Notes under the pieces: model-generated
The model's input: the letters and a program-made list of their open reading frames with translations, nothing else
What the model was told of the DNA's origin: nothing
Database searches by the model: none
Shown: piece by piece, positions 33,629-43,809 of the stretch
How positions within the stretch are numbered: position 1 is the stretch's first letter
How the letters are laid out: each line of letters starts with the position of its first letter
Made by a program: the position numbers and the translations under genes
DNA from: Streptomyces aureocirculatus
GTDB lineage: Bacteria > Actinomycetota > Actinomycetes > Streptomycetales > Streptomycetaceae
Direction of reading: 5' to 3'
NCBI RefSeq assembly: GCF_000720475.1
Contig: NZ_JOAP01000052.1
Span: 1-51,062, forward strand
DNA: 51,062 nucleotides

Positions 33629-35218
33629 ATGGCTCATCTGCGCTCTTCGCGCACGTCGCGCTCCAGACGCCTGGCACTCGCCCTGCCGCTCGGTGTCGTG
33701 CTCGCCGCGGCGGTCGGCTTCGCGCCCGGCGTCGCGACCGCAGCCCCGCTCGACTCCCCCGGCTCCGCCGGCGCCCGGGCCGGGAACGCCGAAGCCCCCG
33801 CGGCCGGCGAGCTCGCGTACGTCGTGAACACCCGCACGGACGCCAGGACCATTGCCGCCGTGAAGCGCGCGATAGCCAAGGCCGACGGCACGGTCGTCGT
33901 CACGTACGCGAAGATAGGCGTGATAGTCGCCCACTCGGCCAACCCCGACTTCGGCAGGCAACTGCGTGACGTACGCGGTGTGCAGTCCGCGGGCGCCACC
34001 CGCACCACGCCGCTCACCCCGGCCGCCACCACGCAGGAGGGACCACCGACCTTCCTGTCGAAGGAGAAGGCCAAGGCGCTCCAGCAGCGGGCCGCGGCGG
34101 GCCGGGGCGGCGCTCCCGCCCAGGAGCCGCTTGAGGCCGACCAGTGGGATCTGCGCTCCATCGGCGCCGACAAGGCGGCGAAGATCAACCCGGGCAGCAA
34201 GAAGGTCACCGTCGGCGTCATCGACACCGGTGTGGACGACACCCACCCCGACCTCGCGCCCAACTTCTCGGCCTCGCAGTCCGCGAGCTGCGTCGGCGGC
34301 AAGGCCGACACCTCGGCGGGCGCCTGGCGTCCCACGAAGCCGGACCACTACCACGGCACGCACGTGGCGGGCGAGATAGCCGCGGCCCGCAACGACGTCG
34401 GCGTCGCGGGCGTCGCGCCGGGCGTGAAGGTCGCGGGCATCAAGGTGGCCGACCCGGTCAGCGAGCTGTTCTACCCGGAGAGCGTGGTCTGCGCCTTCGT
34501 GTTCGCCGCCGACAAGGGCATCGAGATCACCAACAACAGCTACTACGTGGACCCGTGGCTGTACAACTGCAAGGACGACCCGGACCAGCGGGCCATCCTC
34601 GACGCGGTCAACCGCGCCCAGCTCTACGCCCAGCGCAAGGGCACCCTGAACATCGCCTCCGCGGGCAACTCCAACCACGACCTGGACGCGGACGCGATCG
34701 TCGACGATTCGAGCCCCGACGACTCCACCCCGGTCGAGCGCACCATCGACCCGCACCAGTGCCTCGACGTGCCCACCCAGCTCCCGGGCGTGGTCACGGT
34801 CAGCGCGACGGGCGTATACGACGCCAAGTCCTACTACTCCACGTACGGCAACGGCGTCGTCGACGTCGCGGCCCCCGGCGGTGACCGGCGCTACCAGAAG
34901 CCGACGGACACGCCCTCCAAGGACGGCGGCATCCTCTCCACGATGCCGGGCGGCCAGTACGCGTGGCTGCAGGGCACGTCCATGGCGTCCCCGCACGCGG
35001 CCGGTGTCGCGGCCCTGCTGAAGTCCACGCACCCCAAGGCGGGCCCGGCCACGCTCCAGTGGCTGCTGAAGCGGCAGGCGGACAACCCCGGCTGCCCGAC
35101 GAAGCCCTATGACCCGGACGGCGACGGCAAGGTCGACGCGGTCTGCGAGGGCGGCAAGAACAGGAACGGCTTCTACGGCCACGGGATCGTCGACGCGCTC
35201 GACGCCGTCAAGAAGTGA
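33629..35218 (+). CDS. Secreted S8 subtilisin-like protease 1
   Basis: This 529-residue protein has a signal peptide (cleavage near residue 39, TATAAP), an I9-like propeptide (about 60-130) and an S8 catalytic domain. The triad is D199 in VIDTGVDDTHPD, H242 in HGTHVAG and S451 in GTSMASPHAAG. The C-terminal part has a calcium-type loop DPDGDGKVDAVCEGG. GGAG lies 5 bases before the ATG at 33629. A close paralog begins 8 bases after its stop. Confidence 0.95.
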   Translation: MAHLRSSRTSRSRRLALALPLGVVLAAAVGFAPGVATAAPLDSPGSAGARAGNAEAPAAGELAYVVNTRTDARTIAAVKRAIAKADGTVVVTYAKIGVIVAHSANPDFGRQLRDVRGVQSAGATRTTPLTPAATTQEGPPTFLSKEKAKALQQRAAAGRGGAPAQEPLEADQWDLRSIGADKAAKINPGSKKVTVGVIDTGVDDTHPDLAPNFSASQSASCVGGKADTSAGAWRPTKPDHYHGTHVAGEIAAARNDVGVAGVAPGVKVAGIKVADPVSELFYPESVVCAFVFAADKGIEITNNSYYVDPWLYNCKDDPDQRAILDAVNRAQLYAQRKGTLNIASAGNSNHDLDADAIVDDSSPDDSTPVERTIDPHQCLDVPTQLPGVVTVSATGVYDAKSYYSTYGNGVVDVAAPGGDRRYQKPTDTPSKDGGILSTMPGGQYAWLQGTSMASPHAAGVAALLKSTHPKAGPATLQWLLKRQADNPGCPTKPYDPDGDGKVDAVCEGGKNRNGFYGHGIVDALDAVKK

Positions 35219-35226
35219 GGGCTCCG

Positions 35227-36798
35227 ATGACCAGTCACCACACTCCCCTCGCCCGGCGCGCGCTCGCCCTGCCCCTCGGTGTCGCGGTGGTGTCCGCGCT
35301 CGCCTTCCTGCCCGGCACGGCCTCTGCGCAGCCCGACGCTCCCGCGGCTCCGGCGGCCGCGGGCACCGGCGCCGGCGTACTGGCCGCGGCCGCCGACGGT
35401 TCGTCGATGAGTTACGTCGTCAACCTCCGCGCGGGTCACGGCTCCTGGGCTTCGGCGTACGTCAAGAAGGCCATCGCCAAGGCCGGCGGCAAGGTCGTGA
35501 TCTCGTACGACAAGATCGGCGTGATCGTCGCGCACTCCGCGAACCCCGACTTCGCGCGGCAGATCCGCAAGGTCAAGGGCGTGCAGTCGGCCGGTGCCAC
35601 CCGCACGGCGCCACTGTCCGCGCAGACCAGCGACGACATCGACGAGGCGCGGCCGCTGTCCGTGAAGGAGGCGAAGGCCGCCGCGGGCAAGGCCGCGGGC
35701 GCGCAGGACGAGCTTGAGCCGCTGCAGTGGGACCTGCCCGTCATGAAGGCGGACAAGGCCCACAAGGTCTCCCTCGGCAGCCCGAAGGTCACCGTCGGCG
35801 TCCTCGACTCCGGCGTCGACGACACCCACCCCGACATCGCGCCGAACTTCGACAAGCGCGCGTCCGCGAGCTGTCTTGGCGGCGTGCCCACGCAGAAGGA
35901 CAACGCGTGGCGGCCGGTGGCGCGGGAGAGCGACCACGGCATGCACGTGGCGGGCACCATAGCCGCCGCGAAGAACGGCACCGGCATCACCGGTGTCGCG
36001 CCGGGCGTGAAGGTCGCGAGCCTCAAGGTGGCCGAGCCCGCGACCGGCATGTACTACACGGAAGCCGTCGTCTGCGGCTTCATGTGGGCGGCCGACCACG
36101 GTGTGGACGTCACGAACAGCAGCTACTACACGGACCCGTGGCTGTTCAACTGCCGTACCGACGCCGACCAGAAGGCACTGGTCGACGCGGTCGGCCGGGC
36201 CTCGAAGTACGCGGAGCGCAAGGGCGCGGTGAACGTCGCCGCGGCAGGCAACGCGGAGACGGACCTCGCCCAGGACGAGATCGTCGACGAGTCGAGCCCG
36301 AACGACACGACCCCCGTCAAGCGGACGATCCGGACGGCGGACTGCCTCGACCTGCCGTCGCAGCTCCCGGGCGTGGTGACCGTGTCGTCCACGGGCGCGA
36401 AGAACATCAAGTCCTCGTTCTCGAACTACGGCAAGGGCGTCATCGACATCGCGGCCCCCGGCGGCGACTCGACGGCCTTCCAGAAGCCGCAGCCGCCCGC
36501 CACCAGCGGACTGATCCTGTCGACGCTTCCGGGCAACAAGTTCGGCTACAAGGCGGGTACGTCGATGGCCTCGCCGCACGCCGCGGGTGTGGCCGCGCTC
36601 ATCAAGTCGTCGCACCCCAAGGCCTCCGCGGCCCGGGTGAAGGCCCTGCTGTACCGGCAGGCCGACGCGATGCCGTGCACCGACCCGTACGACATCGACG
36701 GTGACGGCAAGGTCGACGCGGTGTGCGAGGGCGGCAGGAACAAGAACGGCTTCTACGGCGTGGGCATGGCCGACGCGCTGGACGCCGTACGTAAGTAA
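35227..36798 (+). CDS. Secreted S8 subtilisin-like protease 2
   Basis: This 523-residue paralog of the upstream protease has the same architecture: signal peptide (about 1-33), propeptide with YVVNLRAGHGSWA, then D194 in VLDSGVDDTHPDI, H237 in HGMHVAG and S446 in GTSMASPHAAG, and the same DGDGKVDAVCEGG end. The ATG at 35227 has GAGGG 7 bases upstream; the GTG overlapping the previous stop is less likely. The pair probably arose by tandem duplication and is cotranscribed. Confidence 0.95.
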   Translation: MTSHHTPLARRALALPLGVAVVSALAFLPGTASAQPDAPAAPAAAGTGAGVLAAAADGSSMSYVVNLRAGHGSWASAYVKKAIAKAGGKVVISYDKIGVIVAHSANPDFARQIRKVKGVQSAGATRTAPLSAQTSDDIDEARPLSVKEAKAAAGKAAGAQDELEPLQWDLPVMKADKAHKVSLGSPKVTVGVLDSGVDDTHPDIAPNFDKRASASCLGGVPTQKDNAWRPVARESDHGMHVAGTIAAAKNGTGITGVAPGVKVASLKVAEPATGMYYTEAVVCGFMWAADHGVDVTNSSYYTDPWLFNCRTDADQKALVDAVGRASKYAERKGAVNVAAAGNAETDLAQDEIVDESSPNDTTPVKRTIRTADCLDLPSQLPGVVTVSSTGAKNIKSSFSNYGKGVIDIAAPGGDSTAFQKPQPPATSGLILSTLPGNKFGYKAGTSMASPHAAGVAALIKSSHPKASAARVKALLYRQADAMPCTDPYDIDGDGKVDAVCEGGRNKNGFYGVGMADALDAVRK

Positions 36799-36846
36799 GC
36801 CCGTGCAAGCCGTGCGCGGCGGGGTGCCCCCGCGCGCGTAGGGACC

Positions 36847-36878
36847 GGGGCCGGGCGGCGTGCGGACCGCCCGGCCCC
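36847..36878 (+). terminator. Terminator after tandem protease genes
   Basis: GGGGCCGGGCGG (36847-36858) pairs perfectly with CCGCCCGGCCCC (36867-36878) around an 8-base loop, followed by TCACCTTT. It ends the two-gene protease transcript. Confidence 0.85.
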
Positions 36879-36904
36879 TCACCTTTGCCCCCGTGAGGCA
36901 GGCT

Positions 36905-36968
36905 CGGGTGCGGGTGCGGGTGCGGGTCCGGGTCCGGGTCCGGGTCCGGGTCCGGGTCCGGGTGCGGA
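36905..36968. repeat. Hexanucleotide microsatellite
   Basis: GGTGCG and GGTCCG hexamers run for about 60 bases, with six consecutive GGTCCG units in the middle. The array lies directly at the 5' edge of the decayed CopD gene. Confidence 0.92.
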
Positions 36969-36969
36969 C

Positions 36970-37539
36970 GCGCACCGCCAACCGGCCGGGGTCGGCCGGG
37001 CCGTGGCCGTCCTCGTCCTTGTGGCCGCCGCGGCGGTGATCCCGCTCTTCGGTGCGCTCGCGCCGCCCGGGCAGCGCCGTCCTTCCGCTGGCCGCCGTGA
37101 TCGTGGCGGAGGCGCTGCGCGCGCATCCGCCGACGGAGGACCTCCCGCTCATCGGCTCCGGCCTCACCCTGGTGCATCTGGCCTGCGCGGCTCTGTGGGC
37201 GGGTGGTCTGCTGTACGCGCTGCGCACGGTGCGGTGCCTGCGGACGCGGGCTCCGGAGGCGGGGGCCGCCGTGTTGACCCGCTACGCGCGCGTGGCCGCC
37301 GTCCTGTTCGCCGCGATCACCGCCACGGGCGTCGTCAGCACCCTGCGCCGCATGCCGCCGGACACCGTGGCGGACCAACTGACGGAGACGGCCTACTCGC
37401 CCGGCGGCGGCTCGGCCGGTCCGCGGCGAAACGGGCGGCCACCGCGTACGCGCCCGCGCGTGCCGAGGTGGTCGTGCTCGGCCTCGTGGTGGCGGTGTCG
37501 GCGCTGCTCACCGTCGTGCCGTTGCCGATCCGCTGGTGA
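36970..37539 (+). pseudogene. Decayed CopD-family (copper resistance D) membrane protein gene
   Basis: CopD-like sequence is spread over two frames. Frame 1 gives one membrane segment (AVLVLVAAAAVIPLFGALAP, from about 37003). Frame 2 then carries the core, LPLAAVIVAEALRAHP, TLVHLACAALWAGGLLYALR and VAAVLFAAITATGVVSTL (about 37080-37400). Frame 1 resumes with APARAEVVVLGLVVAV and a stop at 37539. An intact CopD protein of this type needs many more N-terminal helices, so the gene has lost its 5' part and at least one internal segment. Its end overlaps the end of the convergent lysoplasmalogenase gene by 32 bases. Confidence 0.8.
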
Positions 37540-38340
37540 GGACGGCTCTGGTCAGGAGTGCCTGGGCGGCGATGTAGGTCAGCATGACCCAGAAGTCGGG
37601 GCGGGGTGCCTGCGGCCAGTCGGCCACGTCGGTGGCGATGAGGGTGTCCGACAGGAGGAACAAGGCGCCGCCCGCCGCCGCCGTGCGGCCCAGCGTGGTC
37701 GCGCCGAACGCCATGGCGGTCAGGAGCAGGCTGTAGCCCGCGACCGGGACGCACATGTCCGGGGGCAGGTCGGGCCACAGGAGCGTCACCGTGACAACGA
37801 GGGCTCCGGCGTATGCCGCCGCGACGAAGGCGGTGCGGGGGCGGGTGCTGTTGCCGTACCGGCGGAACAGGGTCAAGTAGCAGACGTGGCCTGCCGCGAA
37901 GGATGCCATGCCGGTGAGGAAGGCCGGGTCGGCGTCCGCCAGGAGGAGGGTGTCGCCTCCCCAGCCCAGGAGGAGGGCTGCGGTGAGGAGTCGGGGGCCC
38001 TGGCGGAGGGTGACGTATGCGGCCAGCAGGGGCATGAGGAGGGGCTTGAGGAGGGTGTGGCCCGCGTCCGACCCGGCCGCGAGGGCGACCAGGTCGGCGA
38101 TTGCGACCACGGCGAACGCCATGAGGGTTGCTGTGCCGTAGCGGTACCTGGTGGACGCCGACAGAACGGTGCCCGGAGCCGGGGGGCTGCCTTTGAGGGT
38201 CGGGATCCGCCCTGCGGAACGATTGCCCACAGCGGGAGCGGGGGCGGAAGCGGAAGCCGGGCCGGTGCCCACAGCGGGAGCGGAGGTGGGAGCCGGGCCG
38301 CTGCCCGCGGTGGGGGCCGGGGGCGGTGGCTTCTCAGGGG

Positions 38341-38344
<4 letters not shown>
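37508..38344 (-). CDS. Lysoplasmalogenase family (YhhN/TMEM86) membrane protein
   Basis: This 278-residue protein has a hydrophilic alanine/proline-rich head (1-65) and then about eight membrane helices of the YhhN/TMEM86 family, with LLKPLLMPLLAAYV, LLGWGGDTLLLAD and GALFLLSDTLIA, the motifs that carry the conserved Lys and Asp residues. TMEM86B hydrolyses the vinyl-ether bond of lysoplasmalogens. It starts at GTG 38344 and overlaps the end of the sterol desaturase-type gene by four bases (GTGA), so the two are coupled. The 3' end overlaps the CopD remnant. Confidence 0.88.
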
Positions 38345-39291
<947 letters not shown>

Positions 39292-39457
39292 GCGTGCACC
39301 GTAGAACGGCCTTCGGCGCACCGCCAGAGGTTGTTACCGATAAGTATTACCGCGGGTACGCCCTGGATTTTTGGTGGTCTCCGCCAACAGGTCGGCGCCG
39401 CGCGGCCTCCCGTGGACTGCCCGTGGGCTCCCTGTGGTCTCCGTGTGCCCCGGTTGC

Positions 39458-40768
39458 TCACCAGACGCGGACCGAACCCCCCGGGGCGAACACCGGGCTC
39501 GTCGCGTCGGCGGGCGGCTCCTTCAGGGGCTCGTCCAGTTCCGCTACCGTCGGCCCGACCTCGGCGGCGACCTCGTCGAGGAGGGCGAGGTCGAAGCCGT
39601 ACACCCGGGCGGCGTTGCCGCCGACCATGGCGGCGATCTCCGCGCGCGGCAGTCCCGCGTAGGCGGTGCGCAGGCCCTCGCGGGAGTAGGGGTGGGTGCC
39701 CTCGTCGTGCGGGTAGTCGCTGCCCCACATGATCTTGTCGAGGCCGACGCGGTCGCGCAGCGCCGCCTCGTGCGGCCGCATGAAGCTGGCGCCCACGTAG
39801 CAGTTGTCCCGCCACACCTCGGACGGCCCCTTGCCCATGGCCTCGGCGAGGCCCGCGCCGAACTTGGACTCGGCGGTGTCCCGCCGGGAGACGGCCGCGA
39901 CGAGCCGCTCGTGGTAGTAGTCCAGCATCGCGAGCACACCCGGGATCCAGCCCGAGCCCTGCTCGGTGAGGACGAGCTTGAGCTCCGGGTGGCGCCGGAA
40001 CGCGCCGCCGAACATCAGGTGCCACAGCGCCCGGTGTGAGAACCACGTCGTCTCGACCATGAACACCGCGCGGGCGGCGGGCTCGTCGCCGAGCGGCGGC
40101 GACGCCGAGCCCGCGTGGTGGTTCACGGGCACGCCGAGCTCCGCGCAGACGGCCCACAGCGGGTCGTACGTCTTCGAGTACAGCTCGGGAAGGCCCGATC
40201 CCGGCGGTGTGCCCGGGACCAGGACGCCGCCGGTCAGGCCCGCGGCGACCGCCCCGCGGACCTCGCGCACCGCCTCGTCGACGTCGTTGAGGAGGATCTG
40301 GAAGACCCCGGCCCTGCGCCCGGGGGCGGCAGCGCAGAAGTCCGCGAGCCAGCGGTTGTGGGCGCGCAGGCCCGCCCAGCGCCGCTCGTACTCCTCCCGG
40401 GTCGGCGCCGGGGCCATCAGGGACGCCGAGGGGAAGAACGGCGGGATGGTGTTGGGGAACACGACCTCCGCGACGATGCCGTCCGCCTCCAGCTCGGCGA
40501 TCCTGCGCGCGGAGTTCCAGTTGCGGTCGGCGGTGTCGGCGAGCAGGTCCTCGTACGGATTGACGTAGGTCGCGGCCCAGGCGTCGAAGGCGTCGTGGTG
40601 GCGCCGTTCCAGATACGGGCGGTAGTCGAGCAGGTCGGCGCCGGCGTGGCAGTCGGCGGAGATGACGGTGTAGCGGTCGGTCGCGGCGTACGCCCTGGCG
40701 TCTTTCATGCCTGCCGTGCCTGTCATGCCTGCCGTGCCTGTCATGTCTGTGCCTGTCATGTCTGTCAT
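39458..40768 (-). CDS. Amidohydrolase-2 family protein, copy 2 of operon
   Basis: This 436-residue TIM-barrel protein has the amidohydrolase_2 layout: D39 and H41 in SADCHAG, VPVNHHAG near residue 224, TEQGSGW, and MWGSDYPHDEG near residue 356 with the conserved aspartate. Replacement of the first metal histidine by an acidic residue resembles non-oxidative decarboxylases of the superfamily such as gamma-resorcylate decarboxylase. The N terminus carries MTGTAG repeats from an 18-base DNA repeat. It overlaps the upstream amidohydrolase gene by four bases (ATGA). The substrate is unknown. Confidence 0.88.
   Translation of the reverse strand: MTDMTGTDMTGTAGMTGTAGMKDARAYAATDRYTVISADCHAGADLLDYRPYLERRHHDAFDAWAATYVNPYEDLLADTADRNWNSARRIAELEADGIVAEVVFPNTIPPFFPSASLMAPAPTREEYERRWAGLRAHNRWLADFCAAAPGRRAGVFQILLNDVDEAVREVRGAVAAGLTGGVLVPGTPPGSGLPELYSKTYDPLWAVCAELGVPVNHHAGSASPPLGDEPAARAVFMVETTWFSHRALWHLMFGGAFRRHPELKLVLTEQGSGWIPGVLAMLDYYHERLVAAVSRRDTAESKFGAGLAEAMGKGPSEVWRDNCYVGASFMRPHEAALRDRVGLDKIMWGSDYPHDEGTHPYSREGLRTAYAGLPRAEIAAMVGGNAARVYGFDLALLDEVAAEVGPTVAELDEPLKEPPADATSPVFAPGGSVRVW
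40706..40762 (-). repeat. 18-base tandem repeat at gene start
   Basis: CATGCCTGCCGTGCCTGT (40706-40723) is repeated exactly at 40724-40741, followed by shortened copies to 40762. It encodes the MTGTAG and MTGT blocks at the amidohydrolase N terminus; each unit also contains a potential ATG start. Confidence 0.9.
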
Positions 40769-42057
40769 GGGGTCACCCCGAGCGTCGGGAAGTCGTGGCC
40801 GGTCAGCCAGTGGCGGCCCACCTCGCGCGAGCGCGCCCAGGACGCCGCCACGGCCTCCTGGTCGCCCAACTGGCCGAGGTCGGCGGGGGTCGGGCCGATG
40901 CGGCGGGCCAGCGGCGCGAGCCTGCCGGTGTCGAAGCCGAAGACCTCGGCGGCGGCGAGGCCGAGCATCCGGCGGGTCTCGGCCACGGGGATGTCATGGA
41001 AGGTCTTCCGCAGCCAGGTGCGGGTGTCGGGCCAGGTGCCCTCGGGGTGGGGGAAGTCGCTGCCCCACAGGATGTTGTCGACGCCGATCTCGTAGCGCTG
41101 GGCGAGTTCCCGGCGCTTGGTGTTGGTGGCGCAGACGAAGATCTGCCGGTCCAGGTACTCGTGCGGCGGCCGCTTCAGCTCGGCGAACGGCGACAGCTTC
41201 TTGCCGCCGTGCGCGCCCAAGTAGAGCCGGTCCATGAACCACAGCAGGTTCGGCAGCCACCAGCAGCCGGACTCCGCGACGCCGAACCTGAGTCCGGGAT
41301 GCCGTTCGAAGACCCCGGACCAGAGCAGGAACCACAGTGGGCGCGCGGGCCACCAGGTCACTTCGGAGACGTAGATCCCGAGGTGGTCGCCGTACTCGTG
41401 CCGGGGCGCCGCTCCGGAGTGGGTGAGCACGGGCATGGCGCACTCGGCGGCCGCCGCCCACACGGGGTCGTAACGCCGGTCGTGGTAGGGCGCCTTGTCG
41501 ACCCACATGGAGGGGATCATCAGGGCGCCGAGCCCGGACTCCTTGGCCCGGTGCACCTCGGCCACCACCCGGTCGACCTCGGCGGTGACGGGCAGCAGGG
41601 CGACACCGCAGTGCCGTTCGGGGTGCTCGGACACGAACTCGGCGAGCCAGCGGTTGTGCGCCCGCGCGCCCGCCATGCCGAGGTCGGGGTCCTGGTCGCC
41701 GGAGAGGCCGAGCCCCACGCCGAAGGGTGCCGCGGTCCCGCTGTCCACGGCGTCGGCGTCCGGGAAGACGACCTCCCCGGCCACGCCGTCGCCGTCCAGC
41801 TCCTTCAGCCGCTGCCCGGGGTCCCAGCCCCCTCGCAGGCCCTCCTCGTTGTCCCTGAACCACTTGGCGGCGAAGGTCTCGTTGCGGATGCCGAGCCGGG
41901 TCATCTCCTCGCGGCGCCGCTCGCGCCCGGCGAGGAACTCCTCGAAGTCCCGGTGGAAGCGGGCGTCCAGATAAGGCCGGTACTCCTCGGTGGGGAGGCC
42001 CGCGTGGCAGTCGGAGGAGATGATCAAGTACGGGTCGCGGTCGTCCTGAGCCGTCAT
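40765..42057 (-). CDS. Amidohydrolase-2 family protein, copy 1 of operon
   Basis: This 430-residue protein is a paralog of the next gene: D16 and H18 in SSDCHAG, PVLTHSGAA near residue 225, AESGCWW and LWGSDFPHPEG near residue 344. The metal site again begins with Asp-X-His. It follows the SDR gene after 20 bases and overlaps the second amidohydrolase by ATGA. Two paralogs kept in tandem suggest two successive steps or a heteromeric enzyme. Confidence 0.88.
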   Translation of the reverse strand: MTAQDDRDPYLIISSDCHAGLPTEEYRPYLDARFHRDFEEFLAGRERRREEMTRLGIRNETFAAKWFRDNEEGLRGGWDPGQRLKELDGDGVAGEVVFPDADAVDSGTAAPFGVGLGLSGDQDPDLGMAGARAHNRWLAEFVSEHPERHCGVALLPVTAEVDRVVAEVHRAKESGLGALMIPSMWVDKAPYHDRRYDPVWAAAAECAMPVLTHSGAAPRHEYGDHLGIYVSEVTWWPARPLWFLLWSGVFERHPGLRFGVAESGCWWLPNLLWFMDRLYLGAHGGKKLSPFAELKRPPHEYLDRQIFVCATNTKRRELAQRYEIGVDNILWGSDFPHPEGTWPDTRTWLRKTFHDIPVAETRRMLGLAAAEVFGFDTGRLAPLARRIGPTPADLGQLGDQEAVAASWARSREVGRHWLTGHDFPTLGVTP

Positions 42058-42077
42058 CGTCAACTCGCAATCCACTC

Positions 42078-42962
42078 TCAGTCCAGGATGAAGCTTTCGA
42101 GGTACGAGGGGTTGGCGCGCTCCAGCATCGAGCGGGAGCGCGCGCGGATCTGCCGGTCGCTGTTCTCGCTCTCGGGGAGCATCCAGAAGCGGTCGGCGCG
42201 GATGCCGTCCACCACGTGCCCGGCGACCTCCTCGACCGGGGTGAAGTCCACCTCGTGCCCGGCCTCCCGCATCGCCGTCTCCCACTGGCCGAGGCTGCGG
42301 TAGGGCGTCCTGCGGGGCCGGGACTTGGCGTACCGGTCGGGGCGGTTGCGGTGCGACTCCCACAGGCCGGTGCGCAGCATGTGGGGCCCGGGGAAGAGCA
42401 CGGAGGCACCCACGCGCGCGTGCTCCGCCCGCAGATGCGCGTACAGGGACTCCGTCATCGTCACGACGGCCGCCTTGGTGACCGCGTACACGGACGCGGT
42501 GGGCAGCGGAGCGATGCCGCCGTCGCCGGAGGAGGTGTTGACGACGTGGCCCTCGTCGCCGCCCGCGAGCATCCGCGGGACGAACGCCTGGATGCCGTGG
42601 AAGACGCCCCACACGTTGACTTCGAAGGCCCACTTCCAGTCGTTCGGGTCGTGCTCCCACAGGTGGCCCTCGGCGCCCGAGCCGACTCCGGCGTTGTTGC
42701 ACAGGACGTGCACGGCGCCGAACCTGTCGTACACGTCGTCGGCCAGCGCGACGACCTGTTCGCGCACGCCGACGTCGACCACGCGCGCGTGCACCGCCGC
42801 CCCGCCCGCGCGCAGCCCGGCCGCCGCCTTCTCCAGGGCGCCGTCCTCGACGTCGGCGAGCACCACGGCCAGTCCTTCGGCCGCGAACCGCCGTGCGAGG
42901 GCGAGCCCGATGCCGCTCGCGGCGCCCGTGACGACGGCGACCTGTCCCGCGCGCAGCTCCAT
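42078..42962 (-). CDS. SDR family oxidoreductase (catabolic operon)
   Basis: This 294-residue classical short-chain dehydrogenase has TGAASGIG near residue 12, NNAGVG near 88, a serine in NTSSGDG and the YAVTK active site near 156-160. It probably oxidises or reduces a hydroxyl or keto group of the pathway substrate. It starts one base after the ADC-family stop (TGAGATG), so translation is coupled. The C-terminal 60 residues (DRQIRARSRSMLERANPSYL) form an extension. Confidence 0.92.
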   Translation of the reverse strand: MELRAGQVAVVTGAASGIGLALARRFAAEGLAVVLADVEDGALEKAAAGLRAGGAAVHARVVDVGVREQVVALADDVYDRFGAVHVLCNNAGVGSGAEGHLWEHDPNDWKWAFEVNVWGVFHGIQAFVPRMLAGGDEGHVVNTSSGDGGIAPLPTASVYAVTKAAVVTMTESLYAHLRAEHARVGASVLFPGPHMLRTGLWESHRNRPDRYAKSRPRRTPYRSLGQWETAMREAGHEVDFTPVEEVAGHVVDGIRADRFWMLPESENSDRQIRARSRSMLERANPSYLESFILD

Positions 42963-42963
42963 C

Positions 42964-43761
42964 TCAGAGGCTCCCCTCGGGCGGCCCGTCGAGGACCTGC
43001 CGCGGGTCGTCGTAGCGCTGGTGGATGTACGGAAGGAGCGCCCGCGCGCTCACCCGCTCCACCACCCGGCCGTGCTGGTCGCTGGTCTTCTCACCGATGG
43101 TGATCTCCACCAGACGGCATACGGGCAGGTCCGCGACCGGGTCGTACATCGACTCCCGCAGCACCACGTCCCCGGTGACGCCCTCCAGCTTGCGGACCCG
43201 CTCGTTGCGTACGCAGTGCACGAGCACCGGATCCGCGTCGAAGCCCGAACCGTCCACGCCGGGAAGGAACTTGAAGTAGAAGTCGGTCTTCCGGGCGGGC
43301 TCCGGCAGCGGCAGGGCGCCGCTCACGGCCCCGCGCACCTCCACGAACGCGATGCCGTGCCGGGCCATGGCACCCCGCACCACCAGACCGTCCCGCTCGA
43401 CGGTGACCTCGCCCAGCTTCTTGGGCTCCCCGAAGACCTCACGGCCGCCGGTCAGGGCACGCTCGTGCGTCATCGGCATCACCAGCGGATACCAGCCCGA
43501 CACGCCGCCGTGCTCCGCGGCGACGGCCACCGAGCCCGCACCGAGGGGGTAGCCCGCGAGAGCGACCCTGCTGATGCTCGCCCGCACCAAGGGGCGCCCG
43601 GTGGGCTTCAGGGGCGGTGGCAGGACGGCCGCCACGACGTCCGGATCGCTCTCCCAGACGGCCACGAGGCCGGTGGACCAGATGTCGGGGAGCCTGCTGC
43701 TCGCGGTGCGCGTCGCGGCGATCTCCGCCTCGGTGCGCGCGCCGTAGCGTACGCGTGCCAT
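42964..43761 (-). CDS. Acetoacetate decarboxylase family protein
   Basis: This 265-residue protein is of the ADC superfamily. GREVFGEPKKLGEV near residues 106-119 matches the region of the Schiff-base lysine in clostridial acetoacetate decarboxylase, and the K114-K115 pair is retained. It could decarboxylate a beta-keto acid or catalyse a related retro-aldol or dehydratase reaction. It is the first gene of the four-gene operon; a perfect palindrome lies 48 bases upstream of the ATG at 43761. Confidence 0.88.
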   Translation of the reverse strand: MARVRYGARTEAEIAATRTASSRLPDIWSTGLVAVWESDPDVVAAVLPPPLKPTGRPLVRASISRVALAGYPLGAGSVAVAAEHGGVSGWYPLVMPMTHERALTGGREVFGEPKKLGEVTVERDGLVVRGAMARHGIAFVEVRGAVSGALPLPEPARKTDFYFKFLPGVDGSGFDADPVLVHCVRNERVRKLEGVTGDVVLRESMYDPVADLPVCRLVEITIGEKTSDQHGRVVERVSARALLPYIHQRYDDPRQVLDGPPEGSL

Positions 43762-43809
43762 GCCGTACCACCCTTCGCTGACGGGCCTTTCGGAGGCTTG
43801 CGGGGGTTC

